Shown here: one piece after another, positions 55,423 to 64,000 of the stretch
Layout: each line of letters starts with the position of its first letter
Numbering within the stretch: the first letter of the stretch is position 1
Source of the DNA: Pseudidiomarina mangrovi
GTDB lineage: Bacteria; Pseudomonadota; Gammaproteobacteria; Enterobacterales; Alteromonadaceae
Assembly (NCBI RefSeq): GCF_003999375.1
Contig: NZ_RJLC01000017.1
Location: 372,001-436,000 of the forward strand
DNA length: 64,000 bases
Direction: 5' to 3'
Made by a program: the position numbers and the translations under genes
Notes under the pieces: generated by a model
Told to the model about the DNA's origin: nothing
Seen by the model: only the letters and a program-made list of their open reading frames with translations
Database searches by the model: none

Positions 55423-56220
55423 TTACAACGATTCGAGCTCGTGTTCGATTTGTTCTTTCATACGCATGGTGGCCTTATAGCCAATATCAATGGCTTCGTT
55501 GCCGCGTTCAAACTCGAGTAAGCCAATACCGCCCAACTTGGGTTGAATGAGGATGTCGGGTGGGTCACCGGCCAAGCGTGCACGGGTGATACGCTCTTGC
55601 ATGATATCGATAGAGCTGGCAACCACGCTTAGTAGGCCTGGTTGTTCATTGACATTCACTTCGGTGCTTTGTTGATCATTGAGATTTACTGCGATCACCA
55701 ACTCGCCACCGAGTGCACGACACAAGGATACCGGTACCGGGTTGACTAAACCGCCATCGACTAACCAGCGTTCATTGTGCAATGTAGCAGCTAATAAGCC
55801 CGGAACCGCACAAGAGGCACGCGCTGCGTCATACACATCGCCCTCTCGCAACCACACCTCGCGGCCGCTATGAAGGTCTGTTGCCACGGCGGCAAAGCAC
55901 ATGGGTAGGTCTTCAATACTTACTTTGCCCAGCAGATCACGGGCGTGGCCAAAGACTTTATCGCCGTGAATTAATGCACCACGGTTAAAGCCAATGTCTA
56001 ATAAGCGGATCACTTGCCAGCGATCCATACCGCGCACCCAGCTTTCTAATTCATCGAGTTTGCCAGAAGCAAAACCGGCCCCCACGAGGGAGCCGATTGA
56101 GGTGCCAGCAACAATACTGACCGAGATATCCATTTCTTGTAACGCGCGGATAACGCCAATGTGGGCCCACCCCCGCGCCGCACCACCACCAAGAGCAAGT
56201 GCGACCTTTACTGTTGCCAT
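55423..56220 (-). CDS. rssA: Patatin-like phospholipase, RssA type
   Basis: Patatin-family lipid hydrolase of 265 aa. The glycine-rich oxyanion motif is ALGGGAARGWAHIGV, the nucleophile Ser is in AGTSIGSLVG and the Asp of the dyad in LVDGGLVNPVPV. It is close to the E. coli RssA (YchK) group, whose function is unclear; the name is given on likeness. It starts 19 bp after the recA stop, with no terminator between, so it may be read from the recA promoter and share SOS induction. Confidence 0.82.
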   Translation of the reverse strand: MATVKVALALGGGAARGWAHIGVIRALQEMDISVSIVAGTSIGSLVGAGFASGKLDELESWVRGMDRWQVIRLLDIGFNRGALIHGDKVFGHARDLLGKVSIEDLPMCFAAVATDLHSGREVWLREGDVYDAARASCAVPGLLAATLHNERWLVDGGLVNPVPVSLCRALGGELVIAVNLNDQQSTEVNVNEQPGLLSVVASSIDIMQERITRARLAGDPPDILIQPKLGGIGLLEFERGNEAIDIGYKATMRMKEQIEHELESL

Positions 56221-56239
56221 AGCTGCCTTCCTAGTATGC

Positions 56240-57313
56240 TTAAATCAAATCATCATCCATGAGCGCAGCATCGTCATCGTCATGACTGACGCTTAATTCA
56301 CTTACTGGCTTATCACCTGTTGGCTTAGCCAATAATTGCTCACGCAATAGTTTTTCAACTTCCGCGGCGACCTCTTTATGTTCATTGAGATATTTCATGG
56401 CGTTAGCTTTACCTTGGCCGATCTTGTCGCCTTTGTAGCTATACCAAGCACCGGCTTTATCGATGATTTTTTGCTTCACGCCCAAATCAATTAGCTCGCC
56501 TTCTTTAGAAATACCACTGCCGTACATGATCTGGAACTCGGCTTGCTTGAATGGCGGCGCCACCTTGTTCTTGACCACTTTCACGCGGGTTTCGTTGCCC
56601 ACCACTTCATCACCCTCTTTCACCGCACCGGTACGACGAATATCTAAGCGCACTGACGAGTAGAATTTCAGCGCGTTACCACCGGTGGTAGTTTCTGGGT
56701 TACCGAACATCACCCCGATTTTCATGCGGATTTGGTTGATGAAAATACACAGGCTGTTTGAACGTTTGATATTCGCAGTTAATTTCCGTAATGCCTGAGA
56801 CATTAAGCGTGCTTGCAAACCAACGTGGGTGTCGCCCATTTCGCCTTCAATTTCGGCTTTCGGGGTTAATGCCGCTACCGAGTCAACCACCACCACGTCA
56901 ACTGCACCTGAGCGCACTAACATATCGCAAATTTCGAGGGCCTGTTCGCCGGTATCGGGTTGCGACACCAACAGTTGGTCAACGTTGACGCCTAACTTTG
57001 CCGCATAGATTGGGTCGAGCGCGTGTTCAGCATCTACGAAGGCACAGGTTTTACCTTGTTTCTGTGCTTCAGCGACAACCTGCAAGGTCAGTGTGGTTTT
57101 ACCGCTTGATTCAGGACCATAGATTTCAACAATACGGCCATAAGGCAAACCACCGATACCTAAGGCGATATCAAGACTTAATGAACCGGTTGAGACCGAA
57201 TCGATATCCAGCGCGCGGTTATCACCTAAACGCATAATGGAGCCTTTGCCGAATTGACGTTCAATTTGACTTAACGCGGCATCAAGGGCTTTTTGTTTGT
57301 TATCGTTGCTCAT
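56240..57313 (-). CDS. recA: Recombinase RecA
   Basis: ATP-dependent strand-exchange protein of homologous recombination and SOS co-protease. Walker A is GPESSGKTT (about residues 67-75), Walker [10 protein letters not shown], and the DNA-binding loop region includes [14 protein letters not shown]. It has 357 aa and an acidic tail ([15 protein letters not shown]). A perfect LexA box is 39-58 bases upstream. The genes pncC-recA are neighbours as in E. coli, but recX does not follow. Confidence 0.98.
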   Translation of the reverse strand: MSNDNKQKALDAALSQIERQFGKGSIMRLGDNRALDIDSVSTGSLSLDIALGIGGLPYGRIVEIYGPESSGKTTLTLQVVAEAQKQGKTCAFVDAEHALDPIYAAKLGVNVDQLLVSQPDTGEQALEICDMLVRSGAVDVVVVDSVAALTPKAEIEGEMGDTHVGLQARLMSQALRKLTANIKRSNSLCIFINQIRMKIGVMFGNPETTTGGNALKFYSSVRLDIRRTGAVKEGDEVVGNETRVKVVKNKVAPPFKQAEFQIMYGSGISKEGELIDLGVKQKIIDKAGAWYSYKGDKIGQGKANAMKYLNEHKEVAAEVEKLLREQLLAKPTGDKPVSELSVSHDDDDAALMDDDLI

Positions 57314-57351
57314 ATGGGGTTCCGTAGCAGTTGACTCAATTGAAATTAGTA

Positions 57352-57371
57352 TACTGTGTATTTATACAGTA
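57352..57371 (-). promoter_or_regulatory. LexA (SOS) box of recA
   Basis: CTGTGTATTTATACAG (57354-57369) fits CTGT-N8-ACAG exactly and the palindrome extends one to two bases on each side. It lies about 40 bases before the recA ATG and covers the pncC stop codon (57364-57362), so the recA promoter is at least partly within pncC. Confidence 0.92.
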
Positions 57372-57853
57372 TCAAGTATTTTTTTAAAACTCTGTAGTGC
57401 TTCAACAATGGTCGCTTGGCGAACTGCGGCACGGTCGCCGCTAAACTGCTGCTGCCAAGTCATCACACCACCCGGCCACGCCAATCCAAACCATACCAAG
57501 CCGACTGGCTTACTCGCACTGCCACCGCTGGGACCCGCCACTCCGGTTACCGCTACTGCAACCTCAGCACCACTGACGCGACAGGCGCCCTGTGCCATGG
57601 CGGCAGCGGTTTCGGCAGACACCGCGCCAAACTCGACCAAGGTAGCTTGTGGCACACCGAGCACCTGTTCCTTCAAGCGGTTTGAGTAGGTAATAAAACC
57701 GCCGGCAAACCAGTCTGAACTACCTGCTAAAGCACTCATAGCATAACCTATCCCACCGCCCGTGCAGGATTCTGCGGTCACTATTTGCCAGTTTTTGGCG
57801 CGCAGCCAAGTGGCTAAATCAGCTGCTGAATCAAGCCAAGTTTGTGATACCAT
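57362..57853 (-). CDS. pncC: Nicotinamide-nucleotide amidase (CinA C-terminal domain)
   Basis: Deamidates nicotinamide mononucleotide to nicotinate mononucleotide in the pyridine nucleotide cycle. [34 protein letters not shown] is the family core with the catalytic Ser, and [20 protein letters not shown] follows. It is a stand-alone domain without the CinA N-terminal part. The ATG at 57853 aligns with E. coli PncC (163 aa); the frame open to 57919 overlaps mutS. It is divergent from mutS, with 51 bp between. Confidence 0.93.
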   Translation of the reverse strand: MVSQTWLDSAADLATWLRAKNWQIVTAESCTGGGIGYAMSALAGSSDWFAGGFITYSNRLKEQVLGVPQATLVEFGAVSAETAAAMAQGACRVSGAEVAVAVTGVAGPSGGSASKPVGLVWFGLAWPGGVMTWQQQFSGDRAAVRQATIVEALQSFKKILDTV

Positions 57854-57904
57854 TTGGACATTCCTCGACGCTATAACACGGCTACTATACGGATAATAAC
57901 AGGC

Positions 57905-60460
57905 ATGTCGACCACACAAAAGAACAGTGCTGAACTCGCTTCACATACGCCCATGATGCAACAATATCTGCGCATCAAAGCGGAACACGCCGACACCTTA
58001 TTATTCTATCGTATGGGCGATTTTTACGAATTGTTCTATACCGACGCACAACGTGCGGCGGCGCTGTTAGATATTTCCTTAACCAAGCGCGGGGCCAGCA
58101 ATGGCGAACCCATTCCCATGGCTGGGGTGCCGTACCATGCGGTAGAGGGCTACTTAGCTCGGCTGTTGCAACTGGGCGAATCGGTGGCAATCTGCGAGCA
58201 AATTGGTGATCCTGCCACCAGTAAAGGCCCGGTAGAACGTCAGGTAGTGCGTATTTTGACGCCCGGTACCTTAACCGATGAAGCATTATTACCTGCTGAG
58301 AAAGAAAATCTGTTAGTCGCGGTTAATCCGCATGGTCAGCAGTTCGCTATTGCCTACTTAGACATGGCCAGCGGCCGTTTTCAGGTATTGGAGTGTGCTG
58401 ATGAGACGCAACTAACGGTTGAGCTGAATCGGCTTCAACCGGCAGAGTTATTGCATCCAGATACCTTTCAATGGCCCGCAGCTAAGCAACTCTGTGATTG
58501 TGTGCGCCGCCGTCCAGACTGGGAATTTGAGTACAGTAGCGCCGAACAACTGCTGCTTCGGCAGTTCAACGTGCGCCATTTAGACGGCTTTGGTATTGCC
58601 GCCAATAGCCCAATGGTGGGCGCCGCCGGTGCCATTATTAGCTATGTGCGTAGCACCCAACGCGCTGCTCTACCGCATATTAATCAACTCCACGTTGAGC
58701 AACGCGATCAACTGCTCCAACTTGATGCCGTCAGTCGCCGTAATTTAGAAGTTATACGCGCATTAAGTGGTGCCAAAACCTCATTGTTCGATGTCCTTGA
58801 TGACACCGCAACCGCCATGGGAAGCCGCCTGTTACAACGCTGGCTGCAACAACCCTTGCGTGATCATCAGCAGGTTAGCCAGCGCCATGATGCCGTAGCA
58901 GCGCTACAGCAACTCGACTTAGCCGAATTGAAGCAGCAATTGCGTCAAATTGGTGATCTGGAACGAATTCTCACCCGTGTTGCACTGCGTAGCGCGCGCC
59001 CACGTGATCTGGCCCGTATTCGTAGTGCTCTAGAACAACTACCGGCATTACAACAGCACCTGCAGCACCCTGCTCTGCAACTGTGGCAGCAGCGCATTCA
59101 TAGCTTCCCTGAATTACTGACCGAACTCCAACAGGCTTTGGTTGAACAACCGCCGCAGCTGATCCGCGATGGTGGGGTCATTGCCAGCGGCTATGATGCC
59201 GAGCTGGATAAACAACGTGCCCTCGCCGATGGCGCCACCGATTTATTAACACAAATTGAGCAACGCGAGCGCCAACGTACCGGTATCAGTAGCCTGAAGG
59301 TGGGGTATAACAAGGTTCATGGCTTCTACATTGAAACCAGCCGCAGTGCCGCCGCGCAAGTGCCGGCCGATTACCAACGTCGGCAAACGCTAAAAAATGC
59401 CGAACGCTTTATCATTGCTGAATTAAAAACCCATGAAGACCAAGTGTTGCAGAGCCAAAGTCGCGCGCTAATGCGAGAAAAATGGCTCTATGACGAGTTA
59501 CTAGAAACCATTGCCGCTGAACTCACCACGCTGCAACTAACTGCGCGTTCGTTGGCTGAACTAGATGTATTACGTAGCTTTGCAGAACAGGCTCTGAGCC
59601 ATCAATATGTGCGCCCTAACTTGGTCAGCGATGCCGTTATTGATATCCGCGCGGGCCGCCACCCAGTGTTGGAACGCCTACAACAACAGCCGTTTATCGC
59701 CAACGATACGCAGTTAACGCAAGCGCGCCGTATGCTGCTGATCACTGGCCCTAATATGGGCGGTAAATCTACTTATATGCGGCAAACCGCATTGCTAGTG
59801 ATCATGGCCTATTGCGGCAGTTTTGTGCCCGCCGATAGCGCTACAATAGGCAGCATTGACCGTATTTTCACCCGCATAGGTGCCTCCGATGACTTAGCCT
59901 CGGGCCGTTCAACCTTTATGGTGGAAATGACCGAGGCAGCCAATATCTTGCACCATGCTGGGCCGCACAGTTTGGTGATTATGGATGAAATTGGGCGGGG
60001 TACGTCCACCTATGATGGCATGGCCTTGGCGTATGCCTGTGCTGAGCACCTGCGCCTACACAATCAAGCGCTGACGTTGTTTGCCACTCACTATTTTGAG
60101 CTGACTGAACGCATTGGCGCTCAGCCTGGCTGCGAGAATGTCCACGTGAGTGCCGTAGAGCACGGCGATGGCATTGTTTTTCAACATCATGTTGAAGCGG
60201 GCGCAGCGAGCCGCAGTTTTGGTATTCAGGTGGCTCAACTGGCCGGGCTACCGCTGGCTACCCTGCAAACTGCACGAGACTTTTTGCAGCAGTACGAACA
60301 TAACGCGCCAGCTGCGGCGCCCGCGGCGCGCTCTGAGACGCCCCAGCAGCCAGCACCGCACCCGGTACTGAACCAATTAGCTACGCTCGATGTGAATCAA
60401 CTGACACCGTTACAGGCGTTGCAGCAGTTAGCTGCGCTACAACAGCAATTGAACAAGTGA
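57905..60460 (+). CDS. mutS: DNA mismatch repair protein MutS
   Basis: Recognises mismatches and begins methyl-directed repair. The mismatch-binding Phe and Glu are in [10 protein letters not shown] (about residues 33-42). The ATPase has Walker [10 protein letters not shown] near residue 615, [16 protein letters not shown] as Walker B and signature, and [10 protein letters not shown]. The ATG at 57905 gives 851 aa; the upstream open frame from 57854 is not needed. The C-terminal linker is rich in Ala and Pro, then Leu and Gln, before the tetramerising end. It converges on rpoS with ten bases between the stops. Confidence 0.97.
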   Translation: MSTTQKNSAELASHTPMMQQYLRIKAEHADTLLFYRMGDFYELFYTDAQRAAALLDISLTKRGASNGEPIPMAGVPYHAVEGYLARLLQLGESVAICEQIGDPATSKGPVERQVVRILTPGTLTDEALLPAEKENLLVAVNPHGQQFAIAYLDMASGRFQVLECADETQLTVELNRLQPAELLHPDTFQWPAAKQLCDCVRRRPDWEFEYSSAEQLLLRQFNVRHLDGFGIAANSPMVGAAGAIISYVRSTQRAALPHINQLHVEQRDQLLQLDAVSRRNLEVIRALSGAKTSLFDVLDDTATAMGSRLLQRWLQQPLRDHQQVSQRHDAVAALQQLDLAELKQQLRQIGDLERILTRVALRSARPRDLARIRSALEQLPALQQHLQHPALQLWQQRIHSFPELLTELQQALVEQPPQLIRDGGVIASGYDAELDKQRALADGATDLLTQIEQRERQRTGISSLKVGYNKVHGFYIETSRSAAAQVPADYQRRQTLKNAERFIIAELKTHEDQVLQSQSRALMREKWLYDELLETIAAELTTLQLTARSLAELDVLRSFAEQALSHQYVRPNLVSDAVIDIRAGRHPVLERLQQQPFIANDTQLTQARRMLLITGPNMGGKSTYMRQTALLVIMAYCGSFVPADSATIGSIDRIFTRIGASDDLASGRSTFMVEMTEAANILHHAGPHSLVIMDEIGRGTSTYDGMALAYACAEHLRLHNQALTLFATHYFELTERIGAQPGCENVHVSAVEHGDGIVFQHHVEAGAASRSFGIQVAQLAGLPLATLQTARDFLQQYEHNAPAAAPAARSETPQQPAPHPVLNQLATLDVNQLTPLQALQQLAALQQQLNK

Positions 60461-60470
60461 TGGTTGGGAA

Positions 60471-61451
60471 TTAATCGCGGTGAAACAAGGCATCAAGGCT
60501 GAGGCCTTGTTGGCGCATTAAATCGCGCAGGCGGCGCAGCGCTTCTACTTGAATTTGCCGCACCCGCTCGCGGGTCAGACCGATTTCTCGGCCGACGTCT
60601 TCTAAGGTGGCAGGTTCGTGCCCTAACAGGCCAAACCGTCGCGCCAACACTTCACGCTGTTTGCTGTTGAGGCTATTGAGCCAGGCTAAGATATGCTCGC
60701 GCAGATCATCGTCTTGCAGAATACCTTCGGGGCCTTGCTCATGGTCGGCAGACAACACATCCACCAAGGACTTGTCATTGCCCTCGCCACCCATAGGGGT
60801 ATCCACTGAGGTGATACGTTCATTTAAGCGCAGCATTTTAGTCACGTCGGCGACATTAACGTCCATACGTTCGGCAATATCTTCAGCGGTTGGCTCATGA
60901 TCAAGGGTTTGCGATAACTCACGAGCGGTGCGTAAATAGCTGTTTAGTTCTTTAACCACATGAATCGGCAACCGAATAGTACGAGTTTGGTTCATGATAG
61001 CGCGTTCAATGGTTTGCCGAATCCACCAGGTGGCATAGGTTGAAAAACGAAAGCCACGTTCCGGATCAAATTTTTCCACGGCACGAATCAAGCCCAAATT
61101 GCCTTCTTCGACCAAATCTAGTAACGCCATACCGCGGTTGGTGTAGCGCCGGGCAATTTTAACCACCAAGCGCAGATTGCTCTCTATCATGCGGCTGCGT
61201 GCTTGCTTATCGCCTTTTCGTGCTAGGCGGGCAAAAGTGACTTCTTCGGCGGCAGTCAGTAACGGCGAGAAACCAATTTCGGTCAGATACAGCTGAGTGG
61301 CGTCAAATTTCTTTTGTGCGGTGCTGGTATTGGCGAGAATCTCTTCAAACTCGTGGTCGACATCTGAGGTAGCCTGAGCATCGCCATTCTGCATTGCAGA
61401 CAGCAGCTCTTGCTCATCTATATCTTCAACTTCATCGTTACGACGACTCAT
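60471..61451 (-). CDS. rpoS: RNA polymerase sigma factor RpoS
   Basis: General stress and stationary-phase sigma factor, 326 aa. Region 1.2 is in [16 protein letters not shown], region 2 in [38 protein letters not shown] and [16 protein letters not shown], and region 4 ends in [21 protein letters not shown]. The ATG overlaps the nlpD stop by four bases. In E. coli the main rpoS promoter is inside nlpD; the same is likely here but no promoter was picked out. Confidence 0.97.
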   Translation of the reverse strand: MSRRNDEVEDIDEQELLSAMQNGDAQATSDVDHEFEEILANTSTAQKKFDATQLYLTEIGFSPLLTAAEEVTFARLARKGDKQARSRMIESNLRLVVKIARRYTNRGMALLDLVEEGNLGLIRAVEKFDPERGFRFSTYATWWIRQTIERAIMNQTRTIRLPIHVVKELNSYLRTARELSQTLDHEPTAEDIAERMDVNVADVTKMLRLNERITSVDTPMGGEGNDKSLVDVLSADHEQGPEGILQDDDLREHILAWLNSLNSKQREVLARRFGLLGHEPATLEDVGREIGLTRERVRQIQVEALRRLRDLMRQQGLSLDALFHRD

Positions 61452-62272
61452 TGCTTCCCCCGAGGCAAATAGTGTCTGGGATTCACTGACTTGCCACGGA
61501 ATCGCACTTGAAAATGCAATTTGACCCGTTCGGCATCAGAATCTCCCATTTTAGCAATTTCGTCACCCGCGTTGACCCATTGTTGTTCTGTGACCAGCAG
61601 TTGCTGATTGTGGGCATACGCTGTTATGTAATCATCGTTATGTTTCAAAATGATTAAATTGCCGAAACCTTTTAACGCATTACCTACATAAACCACTTTA
61701 CCTGACGCCGCGGCATACACCGGATCACCGCGATTACCGCTTAGATCAATACCTTTGCTGCCTGCTTCGGCGGCGGAAAACTCGGTACTGACACGCGCTG
61801 ACGCTGGCCATTGCCATTGAATGTCGTTGTTACTGACAAACACCTCACCGGTATTAATATCCAGCTTAGGAGGGCTTGGCTTGGGACGCGTGGGTAGCGT
61901 TACTTTTTTATCACTATTTTGTTGTTGTTTGGTATCACGATACTCTTTATTGACTGCTGGATCAATGCCTTGCTGACTAGTTGAGGCAGTCACTAAACGC
62001 AAGTTTTGACCGGGCACAATCACATAGGGGTCGCGCAACTTGTTTAATTCGGCCAATGTGCGCACATCGACATTGGCACGAAAGGCAATTGAATAGAGGG
62101 TGTCGCCAGCAACCACTTGGTAGCTCTCTTCGCGCAAGCTGCCAGCTTCAAAATCGAGATAGGATTTACCCTGATAGAGCCGATCTACCGGTGCCGGCGC
62201 ATCACGGCCGGCACAACTGATTTGGCTCAGTAATAAGCCAACAATAACAATAACTCTAACGTGTCCATACAT
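61448..62272 (-). CDS. nlpD: Lipoprotein NlpD, murein hydrolase activator
   Basis: Activates amidase AmiC at the division septum in E. coli. A lipoprotein-like signal ([14 protein letters not shown]) is followed by a LysM domain ([27 protein letters not shown]) and a LytM/M23 domain ([25 protein letters not shown]). The usual zinc His before GID is absent, as in E. coli NlpD, so it should be an activator and not a peptidase. I use the ATG at 62272; a TTG two codons upstream is possible. It overlaps yqaA by 17 bases. Confidence 0.93.
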   Translation of the reverse strand: MYGHVRVIVIVGLLLSQISCAGRDAPAPVDRLYQGKSYLDFEAGSLREESYQVVAGDTLYSIAFRANVDVRTLAELNKLRDPYVIVPGQNLRLVTASTSQQGIDPAVNKEYRDTKQQQNSDKKVTLPTRPKPSPPKLDINTGEVFVSNNDIQWQWPASARVSTEFSAAEAGSKGIDLSGNRGDPVYAAASGKVVYVGNALKGFGNLIILKHNDDYITAYAHNQQLLVTEQQWVNAGDEIAKMGDSDAERVKLHFQVRFRGKSVNPRHYLPRGKQ

Positions 62273-62834
62273 AAGCAATCACGGCGATAATCACCATGCC
62301 CCAGCCAATTCGGTCTACATAAGCACGTAACTTATCGGCCATTGCCGGTCCTCCTGTGCGCATCAATCCAGCCACGATAAAATACCGTAAACCACGACTA
62401 ATTAATGAGCCCAGAATAAAGGGTACTAACGCCACCTGCAACATACCGCCGGTTACAGTAAACAGCTTATAGGGCAATGGCGAGAATCCAGCAATGAAAA
62501 TAATCCAGAAACCATAGGCCTGAAACCAGTCGGTCACCGTGGCCAACTTGTCTTGCCAACCCAGCCATTCAATAGCCGGCAACACCAACGGTTCAAAGGC
62601 AATGTACCCCAAAAGATAACCGGCTATGCCACCTAATACCGATGTCACCGTGGTAATAGTAGCGAAATACCAGGCTTTTTTCGGCTGGGTCATCGCCATA
62701 GGCGCCAGCATCACATCGGTAGGAATAGGGAAAATAACTGCTTCGGCAAAGCTCAACCAGCCCAAAATAGCTGGGGCGCGACGATGCTGTGACCAAGTTA
62801 AAACCTTGTCGTACAACCAGCCAAAAATTTTCAC
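62256..62834 (-). CDS. yqaA: YqaA family DedA-like membrane protein
   Basis: Small VTT/DedA-superfamily membrane protein, 192 aa, with about four or five hydrophobic segments. FAEAVIFPIPTDVMLAPMAM has the acidic residue and Pro-rich loop of the family, and GFSPLPYKLFTVTGGML holds the second conserved loop. DedA relatives move polyprenyl or phospholipids across the membrane; the role of YqaA is not settled. It lies between pcm and nlpD, a place common in Shewanella-like genomes but not in E. coli. Confidence 0.88.
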   Translation of the reverse strand: MKIFGWLYDKVLTWSQHRRAPAILGWLSFAEAVIFPIPTDVMLAPMAMTQPKKAWYFATITTVTSVLGGIAGYLLGYIAFEPLVLPAIEWLGWQDKLATVTDWFQAYGFWIIFIAGFSPLPYKLFTVTGGMLQVALVPFILGSLISRGLRYFIVAGLMRTGGPAMADKLRAYVDRIGWGMVIIAVIAYVWTR

Positions 62835-63469
62835 AACAACGCTCCTGGTACTAAGGGTACAAACTTGACATCAGCTAACTGTTTTTGTTCAAAATCATCG
62901 CCAAAACGGCGAATCACATAAAGCCGCTGTTGGGTTGTACCCACCGGTATGATGAGTACCCCACCATCGGCTAATTGTTGCATCAGTGCGGTGGGAATAT
63001 CGCTGGCAGCAGCGGTAACAATAATACCGTCGAACGGTGCTTTACTTGCCCAGCCCTGCCAACCATCGCCATGGCGCATGCTAATGTTGTGCAAATCGAG
63101 CTTTTTTAGCCGCCGTTTGGCGTGGTACTGCAGTTCAGCAATGCGTTCCACCGAAAACACCTGCTCCACCAATTGCGCCAACACCGCGGTTTGATAACCG
63201 CTACCGGTGCCAATTTCAAGCACCCGCTTACAGTGATGTTGGGTGAGCAACTGGGTCATACTAGCAACCATAAGCGGCTGCGAAATAGTTTGCCCACTGC
63301 CAATCGGTAAGGCGGTATTTTCATAGGCTTTGTGAGCTAGCGATTCAGGCATAAATAGATGCCGCGGAGTGGTTTCTATCACCTGCAGTACGCGTTTATC
63401 TGAAATGCCCTCAGCGGCTAATTTATCGACTAGCCGTCGTGCCATGCCCTGAAAGTTTTGCATCATCAT
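62831..63469 (-). CDS. pcm: Protein-L-isoaspartate O-methyltransferase
   Basis: Repairs isoaspartyl residues in aged proteins using SAM. TALPIGSGQTISQPLMVASM is the pre-motif, VLEIGTGSGYQTAVLAQL is SAM motif I, and DGIIVTAAASDIP follows. It has 212 aa. Three ATG codons open the gene; the first (63469) overlaps the surE stop as ATGA. surE-pcm-nlpD-rpoS is a conserved stationary-phase cluster. Confidence 0.95.
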   Translation of the reverse strand: MMMQNFQGMARRLVDKLAAEGISDKRVLQVIETTPRHLFMPESLAHKAYENTALPIGSGQTISQPLMVASMTQLLTQHHCKRVLEIGTGSGYQTAVLAQLVEQVFSVERIAELQYHAKRRLKKLDLHNISMRHGDGWQGWASKAPFDGIIVTAAASDIPTALMQQLADGGVLIIPVGTTQQRLYVIRRFGDDFEQKQLADVKFVPLVPGALL

Positions 63470-64000
63470 GAATCGCTAGTCGTCAACCACGTTGAGAGAG
63501 TCTGTTGATGCGATTGTGCAGTCATATCCAGACTGATGGGGGTAATCGATACATAGCCATGTTGCACCGCATGAAAGTCGGTGCCTTCGGCATCGTCTTG
63601 ATGGCCGCCAATCGGCCCATACCAGTAAATTTCGCGGCCAAACGGGTCCTTCGATTGCACCATCGTATCGGCACGATGACGCCGCCCTAAGCGGGTCACT
63701 TTAATACCCTTGAGTTGCTCATAGGGTATGGATGGCACGTTAATATTCAGGATCGTATCGAGCCGTAATGGCTGCTGCGCCATTTTATTAACCACATCAG
63801 CCACCACACGGGCGGCGGTTTCATAGTAATCGTGACCACGTGAGCCCATCGACACCGCAATCGCCGGCAAGCCCATATAGCGCCCTTCCATTGCGGCTGC
63901 CACGGTACCTGAATAGAGCACGTCATCGCCCATATTCGGGCCATCGTTAATACCCGACACCACTAAATCCACATCATCGGCCAGCGGCGAGTTGGTGCCC
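63466..64000 (-). CDS. surE: 5'/3'-nucleotidase SurE, C-terminal part (cut by window edge)
   Basis: Metal-dependent nucleoside monophosphatase of stationary phase. The coding frame remains open to the right edge, giving about 178 residues; roughly 70 N-terminal residues including DDG are outside. The visible part starts GTNSPLADDVDLVVSGINDG, and VVSGINDGPNMGDDVLYSGTVAAAMEGR is the diagnostic block. GTDFHAVQHGYVSITPI is near the C-terminus. An apparent GTG start at 63972 is internal. Confidence 0.95.
   Translation of the reverse strand, partial: GTNSPLADDVDLVVSGINDGPNMGDDVLYSGTVAAAMEGRYMGLPAIAVSMGSRGHDYYETAARVVADVVNKMAQQPLRLDTILNINVPSIPYEQLKGIKVTRLGRRHRADTMVQSKDPFGREIYWYGPIGGHQDDAEGTDFHAVQHGYVSITPISLDMTAQSHQQTLSTWLTTSDS

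Overview
The window looks like chromosomal core genome of a marine gammaproteobacterium of the Alteromonadales, most likely Idiomarinaceae or a close relative. This is an inference from gene order and protein similarity recalled from E. coli, Shewanella, Pseudomonas and Idiomarina; no search was run. Almost every gene belongs to a recognisable family. I see no rRNA, tRNA, CRISPR array, insertion sequence, prophage or integron.

Layout. 1-5434: PEP and aromatic precursor block: ppsA (cut by the left edge) divergent from its regulator ppsR, then a DUF1338 protein, a class II DAHP synthase and the protease htpX. 5590-11337: pepE, then the biotin locus bioBFCD (minus) divergent from bioA (plus). 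11429-16423: asnS, a YdjA-type nitroreductase, sppA and ansA. 16616-28252: one long minus-strand run, rluC - HAD phosphatase - maf - yceD - rpmF - plsX - fabH - fabD - fabG - acpP - pabC - mltG - tmk - holB - pilZ - tatD. It keeps the E. coli order but lacks fabF and gains pilZ and a HAD gene. 28297-33519: an unrecognised membrane-anchored protein divergent from rne (RNase E), which has a long 5' leader. 33612-44460: a lipoprotein S9 peptidase, then a complete phenylalanine/tyrosine catabolic set (phhA, phhB, hppD, hmgA, fahA, maiA) with tyrR and a methionine gamma-lyase. 44576-52586: phage-shock genes pspABC divergent from pspF, with sapABCDF coupled to pspF. 52639-55290: putP and two unrecognised small genes. 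55423-64000: rssA-like patatin, recA, pncC, mutS, rpoS, nlpD, yqaA, pcm and surE (cut by the right edge).

How the genes work together. PpsR controls PEP synthase, and DAHP synthase consumes PEP. TyrR sits in the middle of the aromatic catabolic genes, and candidate TyrR boxes lie before hppD (two near-identical copies), before tyrR, and weakly before the megL-phhA-phhB operon. The phage-shock promoter is a good sigma-54 match and PspF has the GAFTGA loop needed to use it. recA has a perfect LexA box that overlaps the end of pncC.

No wholly new system is evident. The best candidates for new biology are regulatory: (i) the acpP-pabC junction, where a terminator hairpin contains a Shine-Dalgarno sequence and a start codon for a 10-residue leader that runs into the SD-less pabC; (ii) a perfect 13-bp hairpin ending one base before the rluC start; (iii) near-identical tandem TyrR boxes; (iv) a group of hairpins between ansA and tatD; and (v) the unrecognised genes at 28297-30027 and 54271-55290, the last apparently frameshifted.
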